Shown here piece after piece: positions 49,836 to 58,226 of a stretch of DNA of 64,000 bases (positions within the stretch are counted from its first letter, which is position 1; each line of letters starts with the position of its first letter). The stretch lies in the NCBI GenBank assembly GCA_964620445.1, contig CAZUHB010000007.1, forward strand, positions 77,453 to 141,452, read 5' to 3'. The position numbers and the translations under genes are program-made. The DNA comes from CAZUHB01 sp964620445 (GTDB taxonomy: Bacteria > Planctomycetota > B15-G4 > CAYZWU01). Under the pieces are notes generated by a model, which did no database searches, had not been told where the DNA came from, and saw only the letters and a list, made by a program, of their open reading frames with translations.

Positions 49836-51590
49836 TCAGAAAGTTTTACCGCCCTTGGGAGGACTGAGGACGTTCATCCGTTTGAGATAAGTCCTGATCT
49901 CCCGCAAGGTACGCATGTTCAGAGCTCTGCCTGCGATCCGTTCGCAATCGGCAATGGTCGTGCTTCGGATCGCCTTCTTCACTCCGTTGATATAGAATGG
50001 TGTCATCGACAGCCGACGCAAGCCCATTCCGAGTAAAAGTTGCGTATAATTGAAATTTCCCGCCATCTCGCCGCAGATGCTGACCCTCGTCCCACTCTCG
50101 ACGCCGGCCCGGATCACCCTGTGGATGATCTTCAAGATCGCCGGATTCAGGGGCTGGTACATTTCGGCGACCTTCGCGTTATTCCGATCCACGGCGAGCA
50201 TGTACTGAATCAGGTCGTTCGAACCGATGGATATGAAATCTGTCTCGTGCACGATGTTGTCGATGTCCACGGCAGCGGCCGGGACCTCGACCATCACCCC
50301 GAGACGGACCGATTCGCCGAAAGGTACGCCCTGACTCCGCAAATCGTTCTTGATATCCGTCAGATATTGATTGGCGGTCCGAACCTCCTCGAGGTCGGTC
50401 ACCATGGGAAGCATGATGTTGAGCTGACCGTGCGCGCCAGCTCTGAGTAGTGCTCTCACCTGGGCTATGAACACATCGGGCCACTCGAAGGAGATCCTGA
50501 CGCCGCGCCATCCGAGAACGGGATTGGCCTCCTCTGGTGTTCGAAAGTAAGAGAGTTTTTTATCTCCACCAATATCGATCGTGCGGAATGTGACCTCTCT
50601 GTCAGGGCCGATCTTTTCCAGGATCGTACGGTAGATGTCGTACTGCTCATCCTCGGAGGGAAAGGAATTTCGATCCATGAACAGGAATTCCGTCCGGTAG
50701 AGGCCGATCCCTTTCACGTCCTCGAAGTCCTCATCGGCCATGGCGTCGAAATTCTCGATGTTCGCGAGCAGTTCCACCGCCGTGCCGTCGAGGGTGACAG
50801 CTTCGCCTTCCTCCTTGACATAGACCGTGTCCTTGAACTCGAGAAACTCCCGCCGTCTCTCCTCGTAGCGTTTCAGATCGGCGCTGTTCGGATAGAGAAC
50901 GATCGCCCCCATGCGACCGTCGAGCACCATCTGGCCCACCGTGCGGGGAAACTTGGAAAGGTCGACACCTGTCACGGCCGGAATGCCGAACGAACGGGAC
51001 AGGATAGCGGCATGCGACGCCTTGCCCCCCACCTCGGTCACGATCCCGAGAAGTTTGCTCTTGTCGAGATGCACCGTATCTGACGGAAGGAGTTCGTGGG
51101 TGATGAGGATGAACTGCTCCTCCCGCTTGAGCACATGGTCCTTCTCGGATGCCATGAGGTTGCGGATGACCCGATTTCCCACATCGCGGATGTCGGCGCT
51201 CGTATCCTTGGTGCCCGAGTTCTGGATCTCGGCGATCTGGGCCGAGTACCACGTGACGACCTCCCTCAGCGCCGCCTCGACATTGATCTTCTCCTCGCGA
51301 ACCTTCTCCTCCACCATTTCGATGAAATGAGAGTCCTCCAGGATGTGGATGTGCACCTTGAAGATCATTGCGTCTTTGGCGCCAAGCTTCGATTCCATCT
51401 CGCCGATCATGTTTTCGATCTGGCGCTTGGCCACCTCGACGGAGGCATGAAAGCGGGCCAGCTCGGACTCGATCTGGCCCTTGTCGATATAGTAGACGGG
51501 AATCTTGATCGCCGCGGAATCGGAAACGAACGCAGGTCCGATGGCGATACCGGGCGAAATGGGTGTCCCGCGATAGGATTTTCTGTTCAT
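49836..51590 (-). CDS. ptsI: Phosphoenolpyruvate--protein phosphotransferase (PTS enzyme I)
   Basis: Enzyme I of the phosphotransferase system moves phosphate from PEP to HPr. The 584 residues include the phospho-histidine site GGKASHAAILSR with His193, the PEP-binding region IGLYRTEFLFMDR, ATFRTIDIGGDK-type REVTFRTIDIGGDKKL, MLPMV, GVMVEVPAAAVD and the C-terminal CGEMAGNFNYTQLLLGMGL. The ATG at 51590 is preferred to the TTG directly before it (51593). No HPr gene (ptsH) lies adjacent, nor any EII component in the window, so a regulatory (nitrogen-PTS-like) role is possible; the N-terminal GAF domain of PtsP is absent. Confidence 0.95.
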   Translation of the reverse strand: MNRKSYRGTPISPGIAIGPAFVSDSAAIKIPVYYIDKGQIESELARFHASVEVAKRQIENMIGEMESKLGAKDAMIFKVHIHILEDSHFIEMVEEKVREEKINVEAALREVVTWYSAQIAEIQNSGTKDTSADIRDVGNRVIRNLMASEKDHVLKREEQFILITHELLPSDTVHLDKSKLLGIVTEVGGKASHAAILSRSFGIPAVTGVDLSKFPRTVGQMVLDGRMGAIVLYPNSADLKRYEERRREFLEFKDTVYVKEEGEAVTLDGTAVELLANIENFDAMADEDFEDVKGIGLYRTEFLFMDRNSFPSEDEQYDIYRTILEKIGPDREVTFRTIDIGGDKKLSYFRTPEEANPVLGWRGVRISFEWPDVFIAQVRALLRAGAHGQLNIMLPMVTDLEEVRTANQYLTDIKNDLRSQGVPFGESVRLGVMVEVPAAAVDIDNIVHETDFISIGSNDLIQYMLAVDRNNAKVAEMYQPLNPAILKIIHRVIRAGVESGTRVSICGEMAGNFNYTQLLLGMGLRRLSMTPFYINGVKKAIRSTTIADCERIAGRALNMRTLREIRTYLKRMNVLSPPKGGKTF

Positions 51591-52083
51591 CAAGGGTTTC
51601 TCACTATTTTTTGATCCGGATCGGGCCGGACAGGAGCAAGGAAATAGAATCGGACTTTGGAAATCAACAGAAAAGGCCTGAGGGGCGAGTTACCTTTCTC
51701 GCGAGCGAGCCTGATCAAATATGTAGCCGCAGTGATGTTACCGCGTTCGAGATCCCTTTTCGGCGGCCTTCCCCAAAACCCGAGAATCCCGGGAAGCTGT
51801 CGTTTTCGACTTCTTCCCGGGATTCGGGGTACCGTGTTTATTTCCAAGGGCTGGGCACTCGTTTCGAGTGTCGCTCTGTTCTGTCTTTGATGGAACTTAA
51901 AACGTTCGAGTACCTGCCTTGTTTGATAATTTCCCATTTATACCGGGCCCCGCGCCTGACGAGCAAGGAGTGGAGGTTCTTAAGATCATCTCATTAAACA
52001 ATCTAGGTTCACAATCCGCTTTTTTTTCTTGATTGTCCCCTGGGTTTGTATTTTGATATCGCGCCTTGACATCAAAAACGAGT
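51591..52083. other. Intergenic region between ptsI and tRNA-Arg
   Basis: No gene with coding character is visible in these 493 bases. It holds a strong inverted repeat (51779-51829) and presumably the promoters for ptsI (minus) and tRNA-Arg (plus). A weak TTGATT at 52029-52034 with TTTGAT after 17 bases may serve the tRNA. Confidence 0.6.
51779..51829. repeat. Large imperfect hairpin (13-bp perfect arms) upstream of ptsI
   Basis: GAATCCCGGGAAG (51784-51796) and CTTCCCGGGATTC (51813-51825) are perfect inverted arms; outside them CCC (51779-51781) pairs with GGG (51826-51828), and inside them GTCG-TTTT-CGAC forms a second stem. It lies about 190 bases upstream of ptsI. The T-run needed for a terminator is weak on both strands, so it may be a leader structure or a small transposable palindrome. 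Confidence 0.6.
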
Positions 52084-52160
52084 GCGCCCGTAGCTCAATT
52101 GGATAGAGCGTTGGACTACGGATCCAAAGGTTGGGGGTTCGACTCCTCCCGGGCGTGCCA
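52084..52160 (+). tRNA. tRNA-Arg (ACG)
   Basis: The plus strand gives a cloverleaf with acceptor stem GCGCCCG/CGGGCGT, D arm GCTCAATTGGATAGAGC, anticodon stem TTGGA/TCCAA around CTACGGA (anticodon ACG, read as ICG after deamination, for CGU/CGC/CGA), T arm with TTCGACT, and an encoded CCA. The total is 77 nucleotides. A terminator follows at 52171. Confidence 0.95.
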
Positions 52161-52170
52161 GTTATTAGAC

Positions 52171-52204
52171 AAGGGCTTACGGTAATCCGTGGGCCCTTTT
52201 TTTT
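52171..52204 (+). terminator. Rho-independent terminator of tRNA-Arg
   Basis: AAGGGC (52171-52176) with ACGG pairs with CCGT and GCCCTT, giving a stem interrupted by two small mismatches, followed by a run of eight Ts from 52197. It starts 11 bases after the CCA end of the tRNA. Confidence 0.9.
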
Positions 52205-52596
52205 CTCATTTCAACCGCGAACGCAATCATCGGGGACATCGTCGCCGCCAGATAGACCGGAGATCTTGAAGAGTAGAATGGCGGCAATCACAAAATCGCC
52301 TCCCACCGGGAACGTCCACCGGTCCAAGCTGAGGGACCCACAGTCATCCCTCGCGACGGTTCTCGTCAAGCCGTTCGATCTCAAAACAACCCAAAAGAAT
52401 CCGGCCGGCCGGCTCCCGGATGCGATCCGCTCCTTACTTGATCAGGTTCTCGGAAGTTGAAAGGAATAGCTTCGAATCCCGCTTTCTCCAAAGGGGGCGG
52501 TCTATTCCCTTTGAGCCTCTTTTTTCTTATGATCGGGATCTCTGTGATCTCTTCGAGCAAGGATCTGGTTGATTTGCAAGTAGAGGGAGAAGGCGG
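52205..52596 (+). other. Intergenic region upstream of the Topo VI operon
   Basis: No recognised gene lies in these 392 bases. A 60-codon frame from an ATG at 52278 to 52460 (MAAITKSPPTGNVHRSKLRD onward) has no clear homology and a weak Shine-Dalgarno, so I do not call it. The promoter of the following operon should lie here, but no convincing -35/-10 pair was found. Confidence 0.45.
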
Positions 52597-53037
52597 TTGG
52601 CGACCTGCAGATATCCGAAGTGCCGGTCTAAGGACATACAACTGACATATTTAGGGAAACCGCTCTGCACCAAGCACTGGGTCAAGATCTCCGAGATGCC
52701 TCTCGAGAAGGCGAAAAAGATCCTGAATCTCCCCTTCACGGTCAAGCCGAAATCGCCCAAGCCGGTCGAGACTCGACCGCAGCCGCCCGACAAAATCAAG
52801 TACACGACCGAACCTGCCAAACAGCCACCTGCCGAGATCGACGAGCTGCAGATGAACATATTCGGTGAGCAAGAAGCCGATCAAGACACGGAGTCCGGGC
52901 AGGTTCGTGCCTTACGTTCCAACAAATCGAAAGGAACAAAAGCGGGGGGCAAGAGAGCGAGATCCTCACCTCGAACAACCGGGCACCCCGCCGTGCAGCA
53001 AAACCTCTTCGGAGACGCAAAGGAAGAAGCATCGTAA
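52597..53037 (+). CDS. Small zinc-motif protein with duplicated clamp-like peptide motifs, linked to Topo VI
   Basis: The 146-residue product starts at TTG 52597, preceded by a purine-rich AGGGAGAAGGCGG. Residues 4-27 look like a zinc finger (C4-x4-C9-x14-C24-x2-H27, in CRYPKCRSKD and KPLCTKHWVKI). A Pro/Lys-rich linker follows, and then two near-identical peptide motifs, LQMNIFGEQ (about residue 84) and VQQNLFGDA at the C-terminus, in a disordered, basic tail. Q-x-x-[IL]-F resembles the bacterial beta-clamp or PIP-like binding motif. Only nine bases separate it from the Topo VI B start, so it is very likely part of that operon. Function unknown; an accessory factor tethering Topo VI is an inference. 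Confidence 0.75.
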   Translation: MATCRYPKCRSKDIQLTYLGKPLCTKHWVKISEMPLEKAKKILNLPFTVKPKSPKPVETRPQPPDKIKYTTEPAKQPPAEIDELQMNIFGEQEADQDTESGQVRALRSNKSKGTKAGGKRARSSPRTTGHPAVQQNLFGDAKEEAS

Positions 53038-53046
53038 GGATCGATC

Positions 53047-54636
53047 ATGGCGAAAACCGCAAGAGCCAAGAAAAAAACAACGACAGCCACAACCGCTCAT
53101 ACCATGGCCAAGGCGCAGCGGGAAATCTCGATCTCCGAGTTCTTCACCAAGAACAGGCATCTTCTCGGATTCGACAATCCCCGGCGGGCACTCTTGACAA
53201 CGGTCAAGGAAGCAGTGGACAACGCTCTCGATGCCTGCGAAGAGGCGAAGATCCTGCCGGAACTCGAGGTGCGCATCGACAAGACGTCGGACGAGGATCG
53301 GTTCCGCGTCTCGGTCCGCGACAACGGACCGGGGATCCTCAAATCGCAGATTCCCAACATCTTCGCCAAGCTGCTCTACGGATCGAAATTCCACACCCTC
53401 AAGCAGGCGCGCGGCCAGCAGGGGCTCGGTATCTCGGCAGCGGGGATGTACGGCCAGCTCACCACCGGCCAGACGGTCAAGATCACGTCGAGAATCTCCA
53501 AGAAACATGAAGCACACTTCTTCGAGCTCCGCATCGATTCTGCCAAGAACCGTCCCGAAATCCTCAGGGATGATGTTGTCGACTGGGATCACCCCCATGG
53601 CACGCAGGTGACGATCGAACTGGAGGCGCGCTACCAAAGGGGACGCCAGTCAGTGGACGAGTACCTCAAGCAGACCGCCATCGCCAATCCCCACATGCAC
53701 CTCGTTTACACCCCCCCCACCGGCGAGACAGAGGTGTTCGAGCGCGCGGCCAAGACTCTGCCCGATGAGCCGAAGGTGATCAAGCCTCATCCCTACGGGA
53801 TCGAACTCGGAATCCTCGTCAAGATGATGAAGGACACCCCGTCACGAAACCTCCGCTCCTTCCTGATGAATGATTTTTCCCGCGTCAGCAGCAAGGTGGC
53901 GGAAACGATTCTCGACAAGGCCGGTCTGGGATCGAGGTCGAGGATCTCCCGGTCGTCGACGGTTGACGCCGAGAAGATCTTCCGCGCCATCCAGGAAACC
54001 AAGATCATGGCCCCCCCCACGAACTGCATCTCGCCGATCGGCGACGAGCTGATCCTCAAGGGGCTCGAAAAGGAGATCGACGCGGAGCTATTCCTCTGCA
54101 AGACACGATCGCCCACCGTGTACCGCGGGAATCCATTCCTGATCGAAGCGGGCATCGCGCTCGGCGGCAATCTGCCCGCTGACGGTCTCGTCAAGATCAT
54201 GCGCTTCGCGAACCGCGTTCCCATGCTCTACCAGAACGGCGCTTGCGCCATCACCAAGTCGATCACCGCCATCGACTGGAAAAAGTACGGTCTGTCCCAG
54301 GCACGCGGAGCGCCGCCCGCCGGGCCAATGGTCATCATGGTCCACATGGCATCGGCCTGGGTTCCATTCACGTCGGAATCGAAGGACGCGATCGCCAGCT
54401 ACTCGGAAATCATCAAGGAAATCAAGCTTGCCCTCCAGGAGTGCGGGCGCCATCTTGGCCGGTTCATCCGGCGCAAGAAGCGCGAAGCCGAAGAGCTCAA
54501 GAAGCGCCAGTACATCGAGAAATACATCCCACAGATCGGACTCGCACTGCAGGAGATCCTGAATCTCAAGGACAAGGACAGAGACCTGACTGTGGCAAAA
54601 CTCCAGGACACTCTCGAAAGGAGCCGTAAATTTTGA
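53047..54636 (+). CDS. top6B: DNA topoisomerase VI subunit B
   Basis: This is the ATPase subunit of the type IIB topoisomerase that relaxes and decatenates DNA. The 529 residues have a basic N-terminus, then the GHKL/Bergerat fold (N-box KEAVDNALDACE near residues 54-65, VRDNGPGI, GQQGLGISAAGMYGQL), a helix-two-turn-helix/transducer region with the switch lysine area, and conserved KIMRFANRVPMLY. AAGGA precedes the ATG. The stop overlaps the TTG start of subunit A. Topo VI is a hallmark of archaea and plants and is sporadic in bacteria, so this locus is unusual. MutL and gyrase B were considered and do not fit. Confidence 0.95.
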   Translation: MAKTARAKKKTTTATTAHTMAKAQREISISEFFTKNRHLLGFDNPRRALLTTVKEAVDNALDACEEAKILPELEVRIDKTSDEDRFRVSVRDNGPGILKSQIPNIFAKLLYGSKFHTLKQARGQQGLGISAAGMYGQLTTGQTVKITSRISKKHEAHFFELRIDSAKNRPEILRDDVVDWDHPHGTQVTIELEARYQRGRQSVDEYLKQTAIANPHMHLVYTPPTGETEVFERAAKTLPDEPKVIKPHPYGIELGILVKMMKDTPSRNLRSFLMNDFSRVSSKVAETILDKAGLGSRSRISRSSTVDAEKIFRAIQETKIMAPPTNCISPIGDELILKGLEKEIDAELFLCKTRSPTVYRGNPFLIEAGIALGGNLPADGLVKIMRFANRVPMLYQNGACAITKSITAIDWKKYGLSQARGAPPAGPMVIMVHMASAWVPFTSESKDAIASYSEIIKEIKLALQECGRHLGRFIRRKKREAEELKKRQYIEKYIPQIGLALQEILNLKDKDRDLTVAKLQDTLERSRKF

Positions 54637-55814
54637 GTCCTCGAAAGAAAACCAAAGCGAGTCCGAAGAGCAAAAAAGGCGCGGCGAAACGAGCAGGCTC
54701 CGCGACGCGCGGCGACGATAAAGGCACCGAGACCATCTCGTGTATCTCTCAGACCGCGAAGGATGTTTACAGGAAGATCCACAAGGCGGTAAAGCCCCAA
54801 CTCACATTGCCTGTTCGCAGCCTCTCGAACGTACGCTACGACGCGCGCAAGGGCTATTTCGAGCTGGGCCGGTCGCGGAAGCATCGGACGCTCACGGTGA
54901 ACACGGTCAAGACCTTCGCCCAGACATTGCGACTCATGGGGCTCTCAAAGGAAATGATCGATCACGAGACCTTCGCCACCAAGAGGGAAGCCTATTACGT
55001 GAGCAAGAACTGGGAAGAGGCCAAGTTCAACGACCAGGCCGAATCGGACACCGTCATGGACGACATCGAATCGATGTTCTCCCTTCGCGGAGTGAGCCGC
55101 GAGCAGCTTCGCTTCTATCCGGAGGAGCACGGCGGCGCCGTGGCGGGCAATCTCGTTGTGATCGACCGGAATCCCACGACGGGGCGCCTGGCCAACATCG
55201 ACTGCACCCAGATGGGAACGGGCGCCTACACGATTCCCCATTCGGTCGAACACCTCGAGTTCAAGACGAATGCCAAGTTCATCATCGCAATCGAGACGGG
55301 GGGCATGTTCGCACGTCTCCAGGCGCATGGTTTCTGGGAAAAGAGCGACGCCATCATCATCTCGATGGGCGGCGTGCCCACGCGCGCCACGCGGCGCTTC
55401 ATCCGCCGCCTCTCGGATGCGAAGCGGATTCCGGTTTACGCCTTCGTCGATTGCGATCCTTACGGGATCTCCAACATCTACAGGACATTGAAGGTGGGTT
55501 CCGGGAACGCGGCCCACATCAATCAGTTCTTCTGTGTGCCCAAGTGCCGTTTCCTCGGTGTCACACCTCAGGACATCGTCGACTACGAGTTGCCCACCCA
55601 CCCGCTCAAGGATGTGGATGTGAAACGCGCTAGGGACGCGCTCAGCAACGATCCTTTCTTCAAGACTCACAAGGAGTGGACCAAAGCGCTGCAGATGCTG
55701 GTCAAGATGGGGGTTCGCGCCGAGCAGCAGGCGCTGGCCAAGTGGGGGCTCAACTACGTGATCGACGAGTATCTTCCGCAAAAGCTGAAGAACAAGAAAT
55801 CTTTCCTACCCTGA
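54633..55814 (+). CDS. top6A: DNA topoisomerase VI subunit A (Spo11-related)
   Basis: This is the DNA-cutting subunit, homologous to Spo11. The start is TTG at 54633, overlapping the subunit B stop (TTGA), with AAGGAG nine bases upstream; this gives 393 residues. A basic N-terminal tail precedes the winged-helix domain with the active-site tyrosine region KREAYYVSKNW (Tyr121/122; the 5Y-CAP tyrosine is one of these). The Toprim domain follows, with FIIAIETGGMFARL (Glu) and VDCDPYGISNIY (DxD). PTRATRRFIRRLSD and the C-terminal region also match the family. Both subunits are complete, so a working enzyme is likely. Confidence 0.95.
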   Translation: MSPRKKTKASPKSKKGAAKRAGSATRGDDKGTETISCISQTAKDVYRKIHKAVKPQLTLPVRSLSNVRYDARKGYFELGRSRKHRTLTVNTVKTFAQTLRLMGLSKEMIDHETFATKREAYYVSKNWEEAKFNDQAESDTVMDDIESMFSLRGVSREQLRFYPEEHGGAVAGNLVVIDRNPTTGRLANIDCTQMGTGAYTIPHSVEHLEFKTNAKFIIAIETGGMFARLQAHGFWEKSDAIIISMGGVPTRATRRFIRRLSDAKRIPVYAFVDCDPYGISNIYRTLKVGSGNAAHINQFFCVPKCRFLGVTPQDIVDYELPTHPLKDVDVKRARDALSNDPFFKTHKEWTKALQMLVKMGVRAEQQALAKWGLNYVIDEYLPQKLKNKKSFLP

Positions 55815-55833
55815 TCGAGGTTCTGACCGGCCG

Positions 55834-56520
55834 TCAGGGAGCCTGATCGAAATTGGCGATGAATGGAATGAGCCGGTTTTCGATGTACATGTAGGCATCG
55901 TCGAAATCATCCCCGATCTCATCGAGTTGCTGCGCGGGCAACGGCCTCCGGTAGTTGGCCACGTTCTCCAGAAAGAGGGACCGCGTGTCTTTCGTGTACG
56001 ACTCGACGCGCAGATTGTAGACTCCCTCCTCGGGCGAGGCGGAGTGGAAGGCGAACCGGACTCCCACGAGATTCGGATCTTTTTCGAGCGGCTTGAAATC
56101 GTCGCTCTTCATCTTGAGAACGGAGCCCGCGAGAAATTCCCTCGAGTCGGTGCTGTTCTTCGGATTGATGAGCGAACGGATCACGAACTGGCGCATGATG
56201 AAGAGCGGAATTCCCAGATTTGTCACCGCCACCTTGGCCATGCGTTTCACGCGGGATCCGAAATCGTCACGGCCGATACCGGTGAGCTCCTCGCGCACCT
56301 GCACGCGGTCCCCCAGAATGGTGCACGCCGAGACCACACCCGGCCGCGAACTGGGATTGATCAGTTGCGCGCCGCCGGGGATCAACTGAAAGTTCTGATA
56401 CTTGCATTCGGCATCGTTGAAGATCACGCTGTGGATCTTCTGCAAGACCTCGGGGCTGTGCTGCATCGGCGGATGAATCAGGTCGGCCCAGAAAGCGATT
56501 GTGCGCAAGGGATAATTCAT
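55834..56520 (-). CDS. Conserved hypothetical protein
   Basis: The start at 56520 (MNYPLRTIAFW) has AGGAG eleven bases upstream and gives 228 residues. The protein is soluble, alpha/beta, with PGGAQLINPSSRPGVVSACTILGD, RVQVREELTGIGRDDF, and VGVRFAFHSASPEEGVYNLRVESYTKD; no catalytic motif or signal peptide is visible. I do not recognise the family with confidence. It converges with the Topo VI A gene and lies 14 bases after the ABC permease stop on the same strand, so it may be transcribed with it. Confidence 0.7.
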   Translation of the reverse strand: MNYPLRTIAFWADLIHPPMQHSPEVLQKIHSVIFNDAECKYQNFQLIPGGAQLINPSSRPGVVSACTILGDRVQVREELTGIGRDDFGSRVKRMAKVAVTNLGIPLFIMRQFVIRSLINPKNSTDSREFLAGSVLKMKSDDFKPLEKDPNLVGVRFAFHSASPEEGVYNLRVESYTKDTRSLFLENVANYRRPLPAQQLDEIGDDFDDAYMYIENRLIPFIANFDQAP

Positions 56521-56534
56521 GGGGTTGTCGACTC

Positions 56535-58106
56535 CTATACGATCTTGACACGGCCGCGGACCAGCAATCTGTAAATCAGCGGCGGTATCAACAGTGTCAT
56601 GATGAGAACAATACAATGAGCGGCGATGATCACGTCGCGCGACGTATGGATCTGACTATAGATCCGAAAGGGCAACGTGTCGTTCCCGGCGCCAACGACC
56701 GCAATCGTGTCGAGTTCCCGCATGGAGAGAATATAACCTAGCAGGAACGCCACCCAGAATCCGCGCCAGCTCAAGGGCAACAAAATTCTCTTTACAGTGA
56801 ACAGAAATCCTCGCCCCGAAACAAGAGAAGCTTCCTCCAAGCTCCGATCGACCTGGCCCAGCGAGGATCGAAAAGAAAGGACTGCGATCGGAATGAACCG
56901 GGCGAAATAGGTGAAAACGAGCATCGGCGGCCGATCGTACACGAGGTCGCTCAAGGGATTCCAGGGGTGATTCCAGAATCTGATCTCGCTGACTCCGACC
57001 ATAACGGCCGGAAAGGTGATGGGCAAGAGAACGAGAAAACTGGCCGCCCACCTCTTCCAACCTTGACTCCTCTCGATCGTGTAGGCGAGGAAGAATCCGA
57101 CCAACGCCATGAAGAAGGCAGCAACGATCGACGTGAACACGCTATTGAAAGCATCAGGGCCCGTGTCGGTAAGAGAATTGAAAAGGACCGTCGCCATCTC
57201 TCCCAGCCCCCCTTTGCGCCCGAGCCAGAGATAGAGCGTGGCAATCGGCACGATCACCGACATGAACACCGCAACGATCATGAAGCCGACCAACGGAATA
57301 TCCTTGATGCCCGCGCGCCGCGGCTCGCGCGGCTTGAACCGGCCGGTGAGCGACGTCTTCCTCGTGCGACCCTCGAGATGGAGGATCAGGCATAGCGCTG
57401 CCAGGCAAAGGACGACCAGGGGCAGCGACGCGGCGGCCGCCTCGCCCGCCCGCCTCAGCTTGTCCCAACGATAGAAAACTTCGCTCGAGAAGACCTGATA
57501 CGAGGTGCTGCTTGTAAAGGAAAGAAGATCGGGAATACTGAAATCGGAGACGGCGAAAACAAAAACGAAGAGCGCGCCCGTCAAGATCGAGGGGAGACCG
57601 ATCCGAAAGGTGATCGTGGAAAAGACCCGTCCCGGCGGCGCCATGAGGCGCGCCGCATCCTCCAGATCGCTTCCCACCGAACGCATCCCCTTTTCGGTGA
57701 AAAGGGCGACGATAGGCCAGTAGGAGAGCCCCAGGAGAAAAACGATACCCGGCAAGCCGTAGAACGGTATGTGGTCGGTCCAGGCGATGCCGATCACATA
57801 GGTGGGCAGCATGACGGGAATCAGGTAGAAAAAACGCAAAATCCCGTCGAAAGGAAAGCGCAGTCTCGACAGGATCACGCCCACCGGAATCCCGACGACG
57901 CAGGCGAAGAGTGTCGTCAGGAGCCCCACGACCACGCTGTGCGAGAGCAAGCCGATCTGGCGTTCGTTGAGAAGCACGCTCTTGTAGCTCTCGAAGGACA
58001 ACGTGCCCTCGGGAAACAGCGCACCTCCCAGAAGGCAGAGAGGGGGCGCCAGGGCGAAGAGAAGAAAAACCAAGAAGAAGCTGATCAACAGGAGGCGCTT
58101 CATCAT
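56535..58106 (-). CDS. Fused two-domain ABC transporter permease (FbpB/iron-type)
   Basis: This membrane protein of about 523 residues has roughly 12 helices arranged as two binding-protein-dependent permease domains in tandem, as in the Fe(III)/2-aminoethylphosphonate class (FbpB). Typical segments are SHSVVVGLLTTLFACVVGIPVG, LPTYVIGIAWTDH, and in the second half SIVAAFFMALVGFFLAYTIE and the EAA-type loop EEASLVSGRGFLFTVKRILL. I place the start at 58106; ATGs at 58103 and 58130 are possible. No substrate-binding protein or ATPase gene is adjacent, so the partners must lie elsewhere. Substrate unknown. Confidence 0.85.
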   Translation of the reverse strand: MMKRLLLISFFLVFLLFALAPPLCLLGGALFPEGTLSFESYKSVLLNERQIGLLSHSVVVGLLTTLFACVVGIPVGVILSRLRFPFDGILRFFYLIPVMLPTYVIGIAWTDHIPFYGLPGIVFLLGLSYWPIVALFTEKGMRSVGSDLEDAARLMAPPGRVFSTITFRIGLPSILTGALFVFVFAVSDFSIPDLLSFTSSTSYQVFSSEVFYRWDKLRRAGEAAAASLPLVVLCLAALCLILHLEGRTRKTSLTGRFKPREPRRAGIKDIPLVGFMIVAVFMSVIVPIATLYLWLGRKGGLGEMATVLFNSLTDTGPDAFNSVFTSIVAAFFMALVGFFLAYTIERSQGWKRWAASFLVLLPITFPAVMVGVSEIRFWNHPWNPLSDLVYDRPPMLVFTYFARFIPIAVLSFRSSLGQVDRSLEEASLVSGRGFLFTVKRILLPLSWRGFWVAFLLGYILSMRELDTIAVVGAGNDTLPFRIYSQIHTSRDVIIAAHCIVLIMTLLIPPLIYRLLVRGRVKIV

Positions 58107-58226
58107 GGGTGAACCAGAAATGTCTGCCACTGTTTCATTGATGTATCAGCGGATTCCGAATGCTAAAATGATCCCTTGAACAACACGCCCCATTCGCTGG
58201 GGCGGCAACCTTTTTCGGGGGCGTCA

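Noticed and set aside
51657..51890. A 77-codon plus-strand frame that might have been ptsH
   Set aside because: It has no HPr signature (no active-site His region) and includes the large inverted repeat.
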